From Saccharopolyspora elongata (GTDB lineage: Bacteria; Actinomycetota; Actinomycetes; Mycobacteriales; Pseudonocardiaceae), in NCBI RefSeq assembly GCF_004348985.1, contig NZ_SMKW01000010.1, positions 91,219 to 155,218 of the forward strand: DNA of 64,000 bases, written 5' to 3'. How positions within the stretch are numbered: position 1 is the stretch's first letter; each line of letters starts with the position of its first letter. The translations under genes were made by a program, and so were the position numbers. Positions 9,562-19,153 of this stretch are shown here, piece by piece. Under the pieces are notes generated by a model that ran no database searches, had not been told where the DNA came from, and was given only the letters and a program-made list of their open reading frames with translations.

Positions 9562-10974
9562 ATGGAACTCGTCGAGGAGACGCCGTACCGGTTCCGGATC
9601 GAACGGCACGGCGACATGCGCGTGCCGGGGGTCGTCTTCGCCTCGCGGCGGCTGCTGCCGCCGAAGGGCGACGGCGCGCTCGACCAGGTCGTGAACGTCG
9701 CGACGCTGCCCGGCATCGTCGGCGCGTCCTACGCCATGCCGGACATGCACTGGGGCTACGGGTTCCCGATCGGCGGCGTCGCCGCCACCGATGTCCGCGC
9801 AGGCGGCGTCGTCTCGCCCGGCGGCGTCGGCTTCGACATCTCCTGCGGGGTGCGGCTGCTCGCCGCCGAGCTCGACCGGTCGGACTTCCGCCGGGTAGCG
9901 GAGCGGATCATGAACGGGCTCAGCCGGGCGACGCCTCGCGGGGCGGGTCGCGGCGCGGTGTGGGAGCTGCCCCGCGAGGCTCTCGAACGAGTGCTGGAAG
10001 AGGGTTGCCACTACGCCGTCGCACGCGGGCGCGGCACGCCGCGCGACCTGGAGCGCTGCGAGGACGGCGGCGCGATGGCCGACGCGGAGCCGGGGCGGGT
10101 GAGCGCGCGGGCGCGGGACCGCGGCCTGGGGCAGCTCGGCAGCCTGGGTTCCGGCAACCACTTCCTGGAGGTCCAGGCCGTCGCCGAGATCTACGACGAG
10201 GGCATCGCCGGGGTGTTCGGGCTCCGCCTCGACCAGCTGTGCGTGATGATCCACTGCGGGTCGCGCGGGCTGGGCCACCAGATCTGCACCGACCACCTGC
10301 GGAGCATGGACGAGAGCATGGCCGACCACGGCCTGGTCGTGCCCGATCGGCAGCTGGCCTGCACGCCGGTCGATTCGCCGGCCGGCCGCGCCTACCTCGG
10401 CGCGATGGCGGCCGCGGCGAACTACGCCCGCGCGAACCGGCACGTGCTCGGCGTGGCCGCCGGCGAGGTGCTGGAGAAGGTGACCGGCTGCGGTCTCGAC
10501 CTCGTCTACGACATCTCGCACAACCTCGCCAAGATCGAGGCGCACGAGGTGGAGGGTCAGCGGCGAACGCTGTGCGTCCACCGCAAGGGCGCCACGCGGG
10601 CGTTGCCGCCCGGGCACCCGGAACTGCCGCCGGGCCTGCGGGAGGCGGGGCAGCCGGTGCTGATCCCCGGCTCGATGGGCACCGCGTCGTACGTGCTCGC
10701 GGGCGTGCCGACCGGCGACGCGTTCTTCTCGACGTGCCACGGCGCTGGGCGCACGCAGAGCCGCCACCAGGCGGTCCGCACCATCGATGCCCATCAGCTG
10801 CGCCGCGAGCTGGAGCACGACGGCATCGTCGTGCGCGGCAGCTCCGCTCGCGGGTTGGCAGAGGAGGCGCCGACCGCTTACAAGGACGTCGACGCGGTCG
10901 TCGCCGTCGCCGAGGGAGCCGGGTTGTGCCGCCGGATCGCCAGGCTCGTGCCGCTGGGCGTGGTGAAGGGGTGA
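9562..10974 (+). CDS. rtcB: RtcB RNA-splicing ligase
   Basis: A 470-residue GTP- and Mn-dependent ligase that joins RNA 3'-phosphate or 2',3'-cyclic phosphate ends to 5'-OH ends. Signature blocks: [15 protein letters not shown], the metal-binding [30 protein letters not shown], and S-T-C-H-G-A-G-R, which contains the His that becomes guanylated. The ATG at 9562 has GGGAGG before it. The archease gene starts at a GTGA overlap with this stop codon, a pairing seen in many genomes. A role in tRNA or rRNA repair after ribonuclease damage is likely, since bacteria lack spliceosomal tRNA introns. Confidence 0.97.
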   Translation: MELVEETPYRFRIERHGDMRVPGVVFASRRLLPPKGDGALDQVVNVATLPGIVGASYAMPDMHWGYGFPIGGVAATDVRAGGVVSPGGVGFDISCGVRLLAAELDRSDFRRVAERIMNGLSRATPRGAGRGAVWELPREALERVLEEGCHYAVARGRGTPRDLERCEDGGAMADAEPGRVSARARDRGLGQLGSLGSGNHFLEVQAVAEIYDEGIAGVFGLRLDQLCVMIHCGSRGLGHQICTDHLRSMDESMADHGLVVPDRQLACTPVDSPAGRAYLGAMAAAANYARANRHVLGVAAGEVLEKVTGCGLDLVYDISHNLAKIEAHEVEGQRRTLCVHRKGATRALPPGHPELPPGLREAGQPVLIPGSMGTASYVLAGVPTGDAFFSTCHGAGRTQSRHQAVRTIDAHQLRRELEHDGIVVRGSSARGLAEEAPTAYKDVDAVVAVAEGAGLCRRIARLVPLGVVKG

Positions 10975-11381
10975 CCGGCGGCTTCCGCTTCCTGCCGCAC
11001 ACCGCCGACATCCGGTTCGAGGCGTGGGGCTCGACGCGGGACGACTGCCTGGCCGCCGCGGCCCGCGCCCTGGTGGCCTCCTTCGCCGAATTCCCCGCGG
11101 GCGCGCCGGAAAGCACCAGGACCGCCGAGCTCGCCGGCACCGACGAGCAGCTCCTGCTCGCGGTGCTCGACGAGATCATCTACCTGCTGGACGCCGAGGG
11201 CGTGGTCCCGCTGGACATCGGCGTCGCGCCGCGGCCCGCCGGAATCGCGCTGGAACTGGGCGTTGTCGCCGTGGCGCGGGCGGAGATCGTCGGCGCGACA
11301 CCCAAAGCCGTTGCCCTGCATGGCCTGCACATCGGCCACGGCGACCGGGGCTGGCGTTGCGCCGCGACGGTCGACGTCTGA
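10971..11381 (+). CDS. archease (RtcB cofactor)
   Basis: A 136-residue archease: it opens [16 protein letters not shown], the family signature with the metal-binding His and Asp, and ends in the conserved W-R-C-A-A-T-V-D-V strand with the C-terminal Asp. Archease speeds guanylylation of RtcB and makes it a multiple-turnover enzyme. The GTG at 10971 overlaps the rtcB stop by four bases, implying translational coupling. It ends four bases from the convergent metallo-beta-lactamase gene. Confidence 0.95.
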   Translation: MTGGFRFLPHTADIRFEAWGSTRDDCLAAAARALVASFAEFPAGAPESTRTAELAGTDEQLLLAVLDEIIYLLDAEGVVPLDIGVAPRPAGIALELGVVAVARAEIVGATPKAVALHGLHIGHGDRGWRCAATVDV

Positions 11382-11385
11382 GCGC

Positions 11386-12180
11386 TCAGTCCTCGGAGAC
11401 GAAGCGGAGGTAGCGGGCGGCGGAGCGCTGGACGATCTCGTGCGCACCGGTGGGGATCACCGTGTCCCACCACGCGCCGTAGAGCGCGTCGAAGCGGTAG
11501 GGCTCGAGCATCTTCGCGGCGCGGCGGACGACGTTCGGGCGTTCCGGGATCAGGTTCGGGTAGCTGTACATGAAGGCCACGTGCTCGCGGTCCGGGATGA
11601 CCTGCACGATGTCGCCGGTGAACAGCTTCCCGTCGCCGTGGTCCCAGTGCAGCACCGTGCCGCCGGCGAAGTGCACGCCGAGGTTGATCAGGGTGAGCCC
11701 GGGAGCGAGCTCGCTGGTGGTGCCCTCCCACAGCCGGATCGCCGGGTCCGGGCGGCCGATCCACTGCTGGTCGTTGGCGTGCAGGTGCACCGGCACGTCG
11801 AAGGTGCGGGCCCACTCGACCATCGTGGTGTAGTAGTGCGGGTGGCTGATCGCGATGCCGATCAGGCCGCCGAGGTCGTTGACGGTGCGGATGATCTCGT
11901 CGTCCAAATAGGACACGCAGTCCCAGAGCACGTTGCCCGCTTCGGTGCGCAGCAGCAGCGCCCGCTGGCCGATGGCGAACCTCGGCTCGCAGCCGATCCC
12001 GAGCACCTCGCCCTGCTCTCGGATCAGCGCGGTGCGACCGTCCGAGCGCACGCCCGCGAGGTCCGTCCATTGCTGACCGTCCGGCGGCACGTACTGGCGT
12101 TCGTCCTCGCAGATCGGGCAGTCCGGCCGGGGCCGGGCGTACTGCGTGCCGCAGGTGGCGCAGATCGGCATCGCGGTCAT
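11386..12180 (-). CDS. zinc-ribbon plus metallo-beta-lactamase-fold hydrolase
   Basis: 264 residues. Residues 5-25 carry two C-x2-C pairs (C-A-T-C ... C-P-I-C), a small zinc ribbon. The rest is a metallo-beta-lactamase fold: H-P-H-Y-Y-T-T in the position of the first metal motif, L-G-V-H-F-A-G-G-T, and T-G-D-I. The first motif keeps both early His residues but has no Asp-His after them, so at most one canonical metal site is likely. The ATG at 12180 follows GAAGGGA; residues before it are unlike the family. Substrate unknown; a thioesterase- or glyoxalase-like function is possible. Next to a MaoC-type gene in the same direction. Confidence 0.8.
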   Translation of the reverse strand: MTAMPICATCGTQYARPRPDCPICEDERQYVPPDGQQWTDLAGVRSDGRTALIREQGEVLGIGCEPRFAIGQRALLLRTEAGNVLWDCVSYLDDEIIRTVNDLGGLIGIAISHPHYYTTMVEWARTFDVPVHLHANDQQWIGRPDPAIRLWEGTTSELAPGLTLINLGVHFAGGTVLHWDHGDGKLFTGDIVQVIPDREHVAFMYSYPNLIPERPNVVRRAAKMLEPYRFDALYGAWWDTVIPTGAHEIVQRSAARYLRFVSED

Positions 12181-12223
12181 GGTCGTTGCGGTCCCTTCGT
12201 CCTCGGACGTGCGAACAGTCAGG

Positions 12224-12673
12224 TTACCGCGCGGTATCCGCCGCACGGGCCGGAAAGTCCGGCGGCACTGCCACCACCGCGTCGCCCCGCAGGGTCACCG
12301 TCCCGTCGGCCAGCACTACCGCCAGGTCCAGGTGCGCGCGGCGCTCGCCGGCGACGTCCTCGAACCCGGTGACCTTGCCGGTGCAGGTCGGCCGGCTGTG
12401 CACCGGGGTGATCGCGACGAAGCGCACCGAGAACGACCGCAGCGCCGACTGCGGCACCCAGTCGGTCAGCAGCCGCCCCAGGTAGGCCATGGACAGCATG
12501 CCGTGGGCGAAGACGTCGTCGAAGCCCGTGCTGCGCGCGTTGTCCAGGTCGATGTGGATCGGGTTGTGGTCGCCGGAGGCCCCCGCGAACAGCGCGAGCG
12601 TGGCGCGGCTGATGGGCGGCAGGCTCAGGGGCGGCAGCTCGACGGTCGTTTCCTCGGCCATGCCGCCCATCAT
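12224..12673 (-). CDS. MaoC-like hot-dog dehydratase
   Basis: A 149-residue single hot-dog protein with the hydratase-2 motif A-S-G-D-H-N-P-I-H-I-D, whose Asp and His catalyse addition of water to trans-2-enoyl-CoA. Length is normal for MaoC-type proteins. The first of two ATGs is at 12673, the second at 12661; GGTGGCGG favours the first. The metallo-beta-lactamase gene follows 43 bases downstream and may be cotranscribed. A role in acyl-CoA metabolism is likely; the chain is unknown. Confidence 0.87.
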   Translation of the reverse strand: MMGGMAEETTVELPPLSLPPISRATLALFAGASGDHNPIHIDLDNARSTGFDDVFAHGMLSMAYLGRLLTDWVPQSALRSFSVRFVAITPVHSRPTCTGKVTGFEDVAGERRAHLDLAVVLADGTVTLRGDAVVAVPPDFPARAADTAR

Positions 12674-12771
12674 CCGCCACCTCGCACCGGGACGTCAGCC
12701 TCCGGTCAGCGTGCGGTCAGCGCCGCCGCCGAAGCTCAGCTCCGTCAACCACGACCGAGCAGGGAGCGACG

Positions 12772-13932
12772 ATGCACAACGAGAACATCCTCATCTCCGG
12801 GGCGGGTATCGCCGGGCCGGCGCTGGCGCACTGGCTGCGCCGCTACGGTTTCCGGCCGACCATCGTCGAACGCGCCCCGGCGCTGCGCGAAGGCGGGCAG
12901 GCCGTCGACTTCCGCGGCACCGCGCACCTGACCGTCCTGCGGCGCATGGGCATCCTCGACGAGGTGCGCCGCAGGCAGACCGAGCGCACCAAGATGGTGG
13001 TGATCGACGCCGCCGGGCGGCCGCGGGCGACGCTGCCGGCGGAGTTCGCCGGCGGCGAGGTCGAGATCCTGCGCGGCGACCTCGCCGCCATGCTCTACGA
13101 CCTGACCCGCGACGACACCGAATACGTATTCGGCGACTGGATCACCTCGCTGACCGAGACCGCCGATGGAGTGCGGGTGACGTTCAACGACGCGCCGCCG
13201 CGCACCTTCGACCTCGTCGTGGGCGCCGACGGCCTGCACTCCGGCGTGCGGGCGCTGGCCTTCGGCCCCGAAACCAGGTTCCGGCGGTTCCTGGACCACT
13301 ACGTCGCCGGGTTCAGCGTGCCCGACGAGCTGCGAACGCCGGGCGAGGTGCGGATGTACAGCGAGCCGGGGCGGATGATCAGCCCAGGCCTGGCGGTGTT
13401 CGCCTCCCCCGAGCTGGACTACGACCGCCACGACGTCGCGCAGCAGAAGAAGCTGGTCGCCGACGCCTGCCACGGGATGGGCTGGCGGGCGCCGGAGATC
13501 CTCGAGGCGATGTGGGCGGCGCCCGACTTCTTCTTCGACCCGATCGCCCAGATCCACATCGACCGCTTCAGCGCGGGCCGCATCGCGCTGCTCGGCGACG
13601 CCGGCTACGGCGCCACCCTCGGCGGGCTGGGCGCGGGCCAGGCGCTGGTCACCGCATACGTGCTCGCCGGAGAACTGGCCGCGGCGGGCGGCGATCACCG
13701 GGCCGCCTACGCCCGCTACGAGCACCAGATCAAGGACTTCGCGCGCGGCTGCCAGAAGATCGCGGGCAATGCCGGGCCGTTCATGGCACCGGCCACGCCG
13801 GCGAAGATCCGGCAGCGCAACCTCATGTACCGGGTGTTGTCGCTGCCGGGCATGGCGAAGCCGTTCAACAAGATCACCACGAAGGCGGCGAATGCGATCC
13901 GCCTCGCCGACTACTCGCGGTTTCTCCGGTGA
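12772..13932 (+). CDS. FAD-dependent monooxygenase (aromatic hydroxylase type)
   Basis: A 386-residue class A flavin monooxygenase. It has the FAD-binding G-A-G-I-A-G-P-A-L-A near the N-terminus, Glu-Arg at the end of strand 2 (I-V-E-R-A-P), an R-G-D-L segment, and the late G-D-A-G-Y-G-A-T-L-G-G-L-G-A-G flavin motif. Such enzymes hydroxylate aromatic or polycyclic substrates with NAD(P)H and oxygen; some TetX-like members inactivate antibiotics, but nothing here decides that. GGGAGC precedes the ATG. Its last 59 bases overlap the convergent SARP gene. Confidence 0.88.
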   Translation: MHNENILISGAGIAGPALAHWLRRYGFRPTIVERAPALREGGQAVDFRGTAHLTVLRRMGILDEVRRRQTERTKMVVIDAAGRPRATLPAEFAGGEVEILRGDLAAMLYDLTRDDTEYVFGDWITSLTETADGVRVTFNDAPPRTFDLVVGADGLHSGVRALAFGPETRFRRFLDHYVAGFSVPDELRTPGEVRMYSEPGRMISPGLAVFASPELDYDRHDVAQQKKLVADACHGMGWRAPEILEAMWAAPDFFFDPIAQIHIDRFSAGRIALLGDAGYGATLGGLGAGQALVTAYVLAGELAAAGGDHRAAYARYEHQIKDFARGCQKIAGNAGPFMAPATPAKIRQRNLMYRVLSLPGMAKPFNKITTKAANAIRLADYSRFLR

Positions 13933-16900
13933 GCAGCTCGATCGCCTGCTCGTACCCGAGCGCCGCGCCCCGGTCGAACGCCGCGTCGAACTCCTCGTCC
14001 GGGGCGTGGTCTGAGGCGCGGCCCCGGAGGGCCTTCGCGATCCCGAGCAGCAGCGCGGCGCGCTCGCCATCGCCGTCGAGCGCCGTCAGACCGGCGAGCC
14101 CCTCCACCGCCGTTGCCAGGACCGGCATCGTCCGGTTGGCCAGCGCCGCCGCCACGGCGGTGCGGTGGTGCTCCGCCGCCCGCGCCAGGTCGCCGTCGAC
14201 CTCCGCGAGCCTGCCCAGCGCGGTGTGCACGGTCGCGCGGACGGCGGTGTTGGTCCAATCCCGCGCGCATGCCTCCAACGCCTGGTCGCACCATTCGCGG
14301 GCCGTGGCGAACTCGCCGCGCAGCCGGGCGATCTCGCCGAGGCCGAGCCGCGCCGCCGCCAGCACGGACGGGAGGCCGGTGGCGCGGGCCAGCGCCATCG
14401 CCCGCTCGTAGTCGGCTTCCGCCGCCGCGAGGTCACCGGTGCCCAGCAGGCGGTCGGCCCGCCGGCAGCGGAGATCGGCCGAGTCCTCGCGAGCGCCGAG
14501 CTGGTCGACGAGGTCCAGCGCCTCATCGGTCAGCGACAGCGCTTCCGCCGACGCTCCGCGCGCGTCCGCCAGCATCGCCAGTCCGTCGAGCGCCTGCGCC
14601 ATCCCCCACCGCTCGCCCAGCTCGCGGAACGTCGCCAGCGCCCCGGAGACCTCGCGTTCGGCCGCGGCCAGGTCGCCGTGCACCAACCAGCGGGAGAAGC
14701 CGTCGCCGAACCCGATGATCGCCCGCACCCACGGGTCGGTGCCCGCGCGGATCTGTTCCTCCCCCGGATGGCTCGGCGCGCCCCGTCCCGGTGGCCCGGC
14801 GAACACCGCCCAGGCCGACAGCACGAACGGCTGCCGCACCGGCGCGTCCAGGCCGTTCATGATCTCCTCCGCGCGCCGGACGTGCCGCTCCAGCTGCGGT
14901 GCGGCGCCGGTGGACACCGCGTGCAGCACGCAGAGGACGTATTCCTCGGCCAGCTGCGGCGGATCGGTGCCGACCAGCTCCAGCAGTTCCGCGGCCAGCG
15001 GGGCGATGTCGCTGCGCACCCCGTGCAGGTACCAGTAGCCGGACAGCGCGCCGATCAGCCGCAGGGCCAGCTCGGAGTCGTTGCGGACCGCCCACTGCAG
15101 CGCCGCGGTCGTGTTGGCGTGCTCGTCGCGCAGCGTCTCCAGCCATTCGAGCTGCTCGCCGCGCCGAAGGTGCGGGTCGGCGGCGCGGGCCAGCTCCAGG
15201 AAGTATTCCGCGTGGGCACGGGAGATCCGCGCACGCTCCCCGGCCTCGTCGAGCCGCTCGGCGCCGAACGCGCTGATCGTGTCCAGCATCCGGTAGCGCC
15301 CGCGCCCGGTGATCAGCGACTTGTCGACAAGTCCGGCCAGCAGATCGTCGGCGGCGTCCGGCGGGAGCCCGCAGACCTCGGCCGCGGACCGCGCGGTTGC
15401 GCCACCGGCGAACACCGTCAGGCGGCGGGCCAGGCGTTGCTCGTCCGCGTCGAGGAGGTCCCAGCTCCACTGCACGACCGCCCGCAGGCTCCGGTGCCTC
15501 GGGGCGGCCGCGCGATTCCCCCGTGACAGCAAGGAGAATCCGGTGTCGGACAGGCGTGCCTCGATGTCGTCGAGGCGCAACGAGCGCAGCCGGGCGGCGG
15601 CGAGCTCGATCGCCAACGGCAACCCGTCCAGCGCGGCGCAGATGCGGATCACTCGGCCGGCGGTGTCCTCGGTGAGCCGGAACTCGGCGTCGACCGCCGC
15701 CGCGCGGTCGGTGAACAGGCGCACCGCCGGGAACGCCAACGCCTCGCCCGGCGCGGCGGCCGGTTCCGGGACCGGCAGCGGGCCCAGCGGGCACAGCGCT
15801 TCGCCGGTGATGCCCAGCGCCTCCCGGCTGGTCGCCAGGACCCGCAGGCCGGGACAGCCGGCCAGCAACCGGTGCACCAGGTCGACGACATCGGCGACGA
15901 GGTGTTCGCAGTTGTCCAGGAGCAGCAGCACATCGCGGCCGACGAGCGCTTCGAGCAGCCGCGGCACCGGCGCCACCGGCAGGGTCTCGCGCAAGCCGAG
16001 GGAGGACAGCACCGCCCGCGGCAGCTGGCTGCCGTCGCGCAGCTGGCTCAGGTCGGCGAACGCGACCTCGCCGGCATTTCGGGCGGCGGCCTCCAGCGCG
16101 ATCCGGGTCTTGCCCGCACCGCCCGGCCCGAGCACGGTCACCAGCCTGGCCGACGCGAGCAGCCGGCCGATCCGGTCGAGTTCCGCGCCGCGCCCGACGA
16201 AACCGGTCAGTGGCACCGGAACCCGCGTCGCCGGGGGTTCCTCGGCGCGCAGCAGTGCGAGGTGCAGCTCGGCCAGTTCCGCCGAAGGGTCGGCGCCGAG
16301 CTCGTCGGCGAGGACCTGCCGGACGGCGGCGAACTCCGCCAGCGCCTCGGCGTTGCGGCCCTCCGCGTGCAGTGCGCGCATCAGCAGCCCGCGCAGCCGC
16401 TCGCGCAACGGATGCGCGTCCGCCTCGACGCGCAGCTCCGCCACGTCGGTGGTGCCGAGCTCCAGCCGCGCCTCGGCCCGGTCCTCGATCGCGGTCAGCC
16501 GTGCTTCGTCCAGCCGCGCGATCTGCTGCGCGGCGAACGGTTCCTCGGCGACGTCCGCCAGTGCCGGGCCACGCCAGAGCGCGAGCGCTTCGTCCAGCAG
16601 CGCCGCCTGCTCGCCGGGAGCGGCGGCCCGCCGCGCGGCGTCGGTGAGGCGGGCGAAGCGGTGCGCGTCGACCTCGTCCGGGTCGACCACCAGCCGGTAG
16701 CCCGCCGGATGGAACTCGACCGCCGCCGTCGATCCGGCCTCGCGGAGTTTGCGGCGCAGCCGCGACACCTGTGCCTGCAGCGCGTTGCCCGCGTCGTTCG
16801 GCGGCCGCTGCCCGTAGAGGCCGTCGACCAGCCGTTCCGACGGGACGATCCGGCCCGCGTCGAGCAGCAGCAACGTCAGGAGGGCACGCGTTCGCGGCGC

Positions 16901-16984
16901 GTCCACACCCCGGGCCACCCCGTCCGGGCCGCGCATCTCGACCGAGCCCAGGATGCCGAACAGCACCCGAAGATTCTCGCTCAC
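13874..16984 (-). CDS. AfsR/SARP-type regulator with BTAD and NB-ARC domains
   Basis: A 1036-residue multidomain regulator. Residues 1-100 are an OmpR-type winged helix (V-L-F-G-I-L-G-S-V-E opening, L-L-L-L-D-A-G-R-I-V-P), 105-250 a bacterial transcriptional activation domain, and 255-600 an NB-ARC-type ATPase with Walker A GPGGAGKT at 287-294 and Walker B L-L-L-L-D-N-C-E-H-L. The remainder is helical repeats of TPR type. This is the layout of AfsR-like activators of secondary metabolism and stress genes. The GTG at 16984 begins the conserved winged helix. It is divergent from the PAP2/kinase gene (66 bases between starts). No biosynthetic gene set is adjacent, so its target is unknown. Confidence 0.92.
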   Translation of the reverse strand: MSENLRVLFGILGSVEMRGPDGVARGVDAPRTRALLTLLLLDAGRIVPSERLVDGLYGQRPPNDAGNALQAQVSRLRRKLREAGSTAAVEFHPAGYRLVVDPDEVDAHRFARLTDAARRAAAPGEQAALLDEALALWRGPALADVAEEPFAAQQIARLDEARLTAIEDRAEARLELGTTDVAELRVEADAHPLRERLRGLLMRALHAEGRNAEALAEFAAVRQVLADELGADPSAELAELHLALLRAEEPPATRVPVPLTGFVGRGAELDRIGRLLASARLVTVLGPGGAGKTRIALEAAARNAGEVAFADLSQLRDGSQLPRAVLSSLGLRETLPVAPVPRLLEALVGRDVLLLLDNCEHLVADVVDLVHRLLAGCPGLRVLATSREALGITGEALCPLGPLPVPEPAAAPGEALAFPAVRLFTDRAAAVDAEFRLTEDTAGRVIRICAALDGLPLAIELAAARLRSLRLDDIEARLSDTGFSLLSRGNRAAAPRHRSLRAVVQWSWDLLDADEQRLARRLTVFAGGATARSAAEVCGLPPDAADDLLAGLVDKSLITGRGRYRMLDTISAFGAERLDEAGERARISRAHAEYFLELARAADPHLRRGEQLEWLETLRDEHANTTAALQWAVRNDSELALRLIGALSGYWYLHGVRSDIAPLAAELLELVGTDPPQLAEEYVLCVLHAVSTGAAPQLERHVRRAEEIMNGLDAPVRQPFVLSAWAVFAGPPGRGAPSHPGEEQIRAGTDPWVRAIIGFGDGFSRWLVHGDLAAAEREVSGALATFRELGERWGMAQALDGLAMLADARGASAEALSLTDEALDLVDQLGAREDSADLRCRRADRLLGTGDLAAAEADYERAMALARATGLPSVLAAARLGLGEIARLRGEFATAREWCDQALEACARDWTNTAVRATVHTALGRLAEVDGDLARAAEHHRTAVAAALANRTMPVLATAVEGLAGLTALDGDGERAALLLGIAKALRGRASDHAPDEEFDAAFDRGAALGYEQAIELLTGETASSRRGGSHSPPSW

Positions 16985-17050
16985 GCCGAATGGCAGCGTT
17001 CGCGCGGGCGGTCATGGACAATCCGGGGCAGCACACGCGAAGGCGAGGGA

Positions 17051-18508
17051 ATGAAGAACGCTGATCGGAAGTTCGTCGAGTGGTCCGCCAGGTTTCCCCG
17101 GACAGCTGTGGATCCCGCGCTGAAGGCGCTTACCATGCTCGCCGACCACAGCAAGCTGTGGTTCGCGGTCGCGGCGGTGCTGGCGACGAAGAAGGGCCCC
17201 ACCCGCCGGGCGGCGCTGCGCGGCGTCGCGGCCATCGCCGCGTCGAGCGCCGTAACGAACGCCGTCGCCAAGCCGCTGCTGCCGCGCCGCCGTCCGGCGA
17301 CGGATCTCCTGCCGAGGCACCGGCGTCTCGCGACACCACCGGATTCCTCGTCGTTCCCGTCGGGGCACACCGCCTCCGCCGCGGCGTTCACCACCGCCGT
17401 CTGCATGGAATCCCCCGCTGCCGGCGCGATCATCGCCCCCGTCGCCGCGGCGGTCGCCTACTCCCGCGTCCACACCGGGGTGCACTGGCCGACCGATATC
17501 GCCGTCGGAGCGGCCATCGGCGTCGGGGTCGGCCTGGTCACCCGGCGGTGGTGGCCGGTGCGCCCGTCCACCCCGGCGCTGGCGCGGCCGAGCGAGCACG
17601 TCGCCGAGATGACCTCGGGAGACGGCTTGGCGCTGCTGGTCAACTCCGCGTCCGGGAACTCCGACCACAACCCGTCCGCCGGGCTGGCCGCGCTGTGGCC
17701 GGCCGCCAAGCGCCTGCACCCGGAAGGCGATCTGGTCACGGGGCTCCACCGCGAGCTCGACGCGGCCGGCGACGGGGTGCGCGCGCTGGCCGTCGCGGGC
17801 GGCGACGGCACGGTCGCCGCCGCGGCATCCGTGGCCGCCGTCCGCGAGCTCCCGCTCGCCGTCGTCCCCGCCGGCACGCTGAACCACTTCGCCCGCGATC
17901 TCGGCGTGGAGGCCCCGCAGGACACCGCGCGTGCGGTGGCGGCCGGGTCCGCGGTCCAGGTCGGCCTCGGCGCGGTGCGCGTCGACGGCCGGCCGGTCCG
18001 GTGGTTCATCAACACCGCCAGCCTCGGCGGCTATCCCGACATGGTCCGGCTGCGCGAGAAGTGGGAGCGCCGCTGGGGAAAGTGGCCCGCGGCCGCCGCC
18101 GCGCTCGCCCGGGTCCTGGCCGAGGCCGAGCCGATCACGGTCCGCATCGACGGCCGGACCCGCAAGATCTGGCTGCTGTTCGTCGGCAACAGCGGATACC
18201 AGCCGAAGGGTTTCGCGCCGACGTGGCGCCCGTGCCTGCACGACGGCGTGCTGGACGTCCGGTACATCCGGGCCGACGTGTCGCTGTCCCGCATCCGGTT
18301 CGCCTTCGCAGCGCTGTCCGGAGCGCTGTTCAACAGCCACACCTACGTCCAGGAGGAACGGACCGTGCTGCACCTCGAAGTGCTCAGCGAGCCGCTGGCG
18401 CTCGCCTGCGACGGCGAGGTCATGGTCACCGGGCGCAGCTTCGACTTCGCCGTCCACGACGCGGCCCTGCACGTCTACCGCCCCGCGGACCCGCCCGGCT
18501 CCCGCTGA
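17051..18508 (+). CDS. PAP2 phosphatase / lipid kinase fusion
   Basis: 485 residues with two enzymes. The N-terminal third is a PAP2 acid phosphatase: K-P-L-L-P-R-R-R-P, P-S-G-H-T-A-S-A and S-R-V-H-T-G-V-H-W-P-T-D form the three-part catalytic signature. The C-terminal two thirds match diacylglycerol/sphingosine kinase catalytic domains, with A-G-G-D-G-T-V-A-A-A binding ATP and P-A-G-T-L-N-H-F-A-R-D following. GAGGGA precedes the ATG at 17051. Such fusions occur in actinobacteria and could remove and add phosphate on membrane lipids or polyprenols. Only one or two PAP2 segments are strongly hydrophobic. The substrate is not known. Confidence 0.9.
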   Translation: MKNADRKFVEWSARFPRTAVDPALKALTMLADHSKLWFAVAAVLATKKGPTRRAALRGVAAIAASSAVTNAVAKPLLPRRRPATDLLPRHRRLATPPDSSSFPSGHTASAAAFTTAVCMESPAAGAIIAPVAAAVAYSRVHTGVHWPTDIAVGAAIGVGVGLVTRRWWPVRPSTPALARPSEHVAEMTSGDGLALLVNSASGNSDHNPSAGLAALWPAAKRLHPEGDLVTGLHRELDAAGDGVRALAVAGGDGTVAAAASVAAVRELPLAVVPAGTLNHFARDLGVEAPQDTARAVAAGSAVQVGLGAVRVDGRPVRWFINTASLGGYPDMVRLREKWERRWGKWPAAAAALARVLAEAEPITVRIDGRTRKIWLLFVGNSGYQPKGFAPTWRPCLHDGVLDVRYIRADVSLSRIRFAFAALSGALFNSHTYVQEERTVLHLEVLSEPLALACDGEVMVTGRSFDFAVHDAALHVYRPADPPGSR

Positions 18509-18564
18509 CCGTGCGCGCCGTCCGGGCGCGGCACATCCTGGGGGGGCACAGCTGGGGAGGCCGC

Positions 18565-19011
18565 ATGAACAGCGAACACCAGTACGCAGTCGTCGTCGGG
18601 GTGGATGGATCGCCGTCCTCGGATGCCGCGTTGCGCTGGGCCGTCTGGCACGCGGGCCTGGTCGGCGGGAGCGTCACCGCGGTCATGGTCTGGGACATGC
18701 CGATGATCTACAACTGGGAACCGCCCGGTGATCAGAACTTCGCGCGCCAGACCGCAGCGGAATTGCACCGCGTGATCAACGAAGCCCTCGGCGACGCGGC
18801 TGCCGAGGTGCGCATGGAAGTGGCGCAAGGGCATCCCGCGGGTGCCCTCTTGGACTCGGCCAAGGATGCCGCCGCCGATCTGATCGTCGTCGGCAATCGC
18901 GGGCACGGCGGATTCACCGGGGCGCTGCTGGGCTCGGTGACCCAGCACGTCGTGCACCACGCGCGCTGCCCCGTGGTCGTGGTCCGGCAGCCCGAGGAGC
19001 GGAAGTCCTGA
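18565..19011 (+). CDS. universal stress protein, UspA family
   Basis: A single-domain 148-residue Usp. It begins with the V-G-V-D-G-S-P-S-S strand-helix and ends with the ATP-binding G-N-R-G-H-G-G-F-T-G-A-L-L-G-S-V-T-Q motif (G-x2-G-x9-G-S). ATP-binding Usp proteins help cells survive hypoxia and stationary phase. GGGGAGG stands four bases before the ATG at 18565. It is 56 bases downstream of the PAP2/kinase gene. Confidence 0.94.
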   Translation: MNSEHQYAVVVGVDGSPSSDAALRWAVWHAGLVGGSVTAVMVWDMPMIYNWEPPGDQNFARQTAAELHRVINEALGDAAAEVRMEVAQGHPAGALLDSAKDAAADLIVVGNRGHGGFTGALLGSVTQHVVHHARCPVVVVRQPEERKS

Positions 19012-19112
19012 CGCGCGCTACTGGGCCCGCGGTGCGCCGGTCCCAGCGGCTGGTTGCGGACACCGACGGTGCGACCGGCGACGTTCGGGGCAATCCGGGC
19101 TGATCGGCGGGA

Positions 19113-19132
19113 AACGGGCCGGCCGGCCCGTT
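19113..19132. terminator. 20-bp perfect palindrome, probable terminator
   Basis: AACGGGCCGGCCGGCCCGTT is a perfect palindrome in the 142-base space between the converging Usp and YhgE genes. An alternative hairpin pairs GGGCCGGCCG with a nearby CGGTCGGCCC. Position favours transcription termination; no T-tract is present. Confidence 0.5.
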
Positions 19133-19153
19133 CACGACCGGTCGGCCCTGGGA

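Noticed and set aside
13874..18508. A secondary-metabolite gene cluster around the SARP regulator
   Set aside because: No polyketide synthase, peptide synthetase, terpene or RiPP gene is present; one monooxygenase and a lipid enzyme do not make a cluster.
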